In this document: piece by piece, positions 33,769 through 34,317 of the stretch
Layout: every line of letters begins with the position of its first letter
Position numbering within the stretch: position 1 is the stretch's first letter
Assembly (NCBI RefSeq): GCF_024220515.1
Contig: NZ_JAMXOT010000133.1
Location: forward strand, 1-34,317
DNA from: Oscillatoria sp. HE19RPO
GTDB taxonomy: Bacteria; Cyanobacteriota; Cyanobacteriia; Cyanobacteriales; Laspinemataceae
Reading direction: 5' to 3'
Length of the DNA stretch: 34,317 nt
Position numbers and translations under genes: made by a program
Notes under the pieces: model-generated
The model's input: the letters and a program-made list of their open reading frames with translations, nothing else
Told to the model about the DNA's origin: nothing
The model's database searches: none

Positions 33769-33860
33769 TCGTTCATCCCTCACCACAAGCCAGTTCAGCT
33801 TTGAACGGCATGAAGCTGGCAAGGGACGGAAGTAGGGAGTCACTCCCGAAGGAACGCGCC
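33769..33860 (+). promoter_or_regulatory. Glutamine riboswitch (glnA RNA type)
   Basis: The leader shows the hallmarks of the glnA glutamine aptamer in order. P1 is CGTTC (33770-33774) pairing with GAACG (33852-33856). P2 begins CCCT (33777-33780) and closes with AGGG (33822-33825), with an inner GCCAG/CTGGC extension. The conserved junction GGACGGAAGTAGG follows (33824-33836). P3 is GGGAG/CTCCC (33835-33847), and the conserved tail is GAAGGAACGCGCC (33848-33860). In cyanobacteria this aptamer controls gifB, where glutamine switches expression on. Here it lies 38 bases before the start codon of a DUF4278 gene. Confidence 0.92.
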
Positions 33861-33884
33861 TCAACCTACAAACAAGACTCTATT

Positions 33885-33890
33885 AGGAGG
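33885..33890 (+). promoter_or_regulatory. Strong Shine-Dalgarno that can pair with the aptamer tail
   Basis: AGGAGG lies eight bases before the ATG at 33899. GAGGCG (33887-33892) is exactly complementary to CGCCTC (33857-33862) at the 3' edge of the aptamer, so the site could be hidden in the ligand-free state. Confidence 0.7.
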
Positions 33891-33898
33891 CGAAAAAC

Positions 33899-34225
33899 AT
33901 GAAACTTTCATATCGTGGCACCACTTACGACTATACTCCCGCAGAAGTTGATACCATCAGCGAAGGTGAATTGGCTGGTAAGTATCGCGGGTTAGATTGG
34001 AAATTCTGCAATCAAAAGAAAGCTCCGGTCCAACAAACGACCGTGGAACTGAAGTATCGGGGAGTTGCGTTGACCACTGGTGAACCACAGTCCGCAAAAA
34101 CCTCGGCACCGGAACAAGCACGTCGTCTGATGATGGATCGGCAAGTCAAAGGTGACAAACGCCAACGGTCAATGTTGAGCCGTTTGACTGCTGAACTCAA
34201 GAGCGTTCCTGTTCTTGCCCATTAA
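33899..34225 (+). CDS. DUF4278-domain protein under NtcA/glutamine-riboswitch control
   Basis: This is a 108-residue basic protein. The N-terminus MKLSYRGTTYDYTPAEVDTI, followed by GKYRGLDWKF, is the DUF4278 signature (K-L-x-YRG, KYRG), and a second YRG block, LKYRGVALTTG, follows near residues 51-61. It has one cysteine and no membrane segment. The C-terminal half (ARRLMMDRQVKGDKRQRSML) is a basic helix, reminiscent of small proteins that bind acidic partners such as glutamine-synthetase inactivating factors or PII-interacting peptides. The promoter, NtcA site, glutamine aptamer and strong ribosome binding site immediately upstream imply synthesis when nitrogen is plentiful. The molecular target is unknown. 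Confidence is high that it is a gene and moderate for its role. Confidence 0.92.
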   Translation: MKLSYRGTTYDYTPAEVDTISEGELAGKYRGLDWKFCNQKKAPVQQTTVELKYRGVALTTGEPQSAKTSAPEQARRLMMDRQVKGDKRQRSMLSRLTAELKSVPVLAH

Positions 34226-34241
34226 GGGACCGTGATTCGAG

Positions 34242-34269
34242 ACCCAGCCTGGTTAGCTCAAGGCTGGGT
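34242..34269 (+). terminator. Terminator hairpin of the DUF4278 unit
   Basis: ACCCAGCCT (34242-34250) pairs perfectly with AGGCTGGGT (34261-34269) around a 10-base loop, 16 bp beyond the stop. The tail (ATCAATTCTC) is only mildly T-rich. It probably ends the monocistronic riboswitch transcript. Confidence 0.65.
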
Positions 34270-34317
34270 ATCAATTCTCAACAACTTAATTAATCTCAAT
34301 ATCTCCCATCTGGGGGG

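Overview
The window reads as chromosomal DNA of a filamentous, oscillatorialean-type cyanobacterium. The evidence is the very frequent HIP1 octamer GCGATCGC inside and between genes, the cyanobacterial RarA/methyltransferase fusion, a DUF4278 gene, and dispersed palindromic repeats. A Laspinema/Oscillatoria-like host is an inference from general sequence character, not a database result.

Layout. (1) 1-2397: a 32-bp tandem palindromic repeat, then the RarA/MgsA AAA+ ATPase fused to a methyltransferase-like domain. (2) 2431-21977: a long cell-surface polysaccharide locus, all on the minus strand and read from right to left: two GT4 glycosyltransferases, a Wzc-like co-polymerase/BY-kinase, an O-antigen ligase/Wzy-like protein, a GT2, a secreted protein of unknown function, a GT4, a Wzx-like flippase, an unusual ParB-like/nucleotidyltransferase-like protein, a GT2, a second flippase and two more GT2s. 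No priming sugar-phosphate transferase and no Wza-type outer-membrane exporter is visible. The left half has expanded by duplication: two paralogous flippases, several GT2 paralogues, a decayed GT2 (4691-4868), an IS1634-like (DUF4277) transposase remnant (7449-7720) and an in-frame copy of the 3' end of rarA (8219-8383) in direct orientation to the parent gene. (3) 22871-32452: housekeeping and stress genes: a metallophosphoesterase, a DsbA/FrnE-like protein converging on it through a shared TTAA stop, a manganese catalase, a Crp/Fnr regulator, an M61 peptidase with PDZ domain, a TerB-like protein and quinolinate synthase NadA. Between them lie MITE-like elements and more copies of the palindromic repeat. 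(4) 32607-34317: a secreted protein with two internal repeats, then a nitrogen-control unit on the plus strand.

The most striking signal is this last unit (33724-34269). A TTGACA promoter has its -10 region inside a perfect NtcA site (GTA-N8-TAC). It is followed by a leader matching the glnA-type glutamine riboswitch, a strong Shine-Dalgarno that the riboswitch tail could mask, a 108-residue DUF4278 gene and a terminator hairpin. This matches the known logic of cyanobacterial glutamine-synthetase inactivating factors (NtcA-repressed, glutamine-activated) and suggests that the small protein reports nitrogen excess.

Other points of interest are two copies of a MITE-like element whose hairpin shows a compensatory base-pair change, and the ParB-like/NTase-like protein in the polysaccharide locus.
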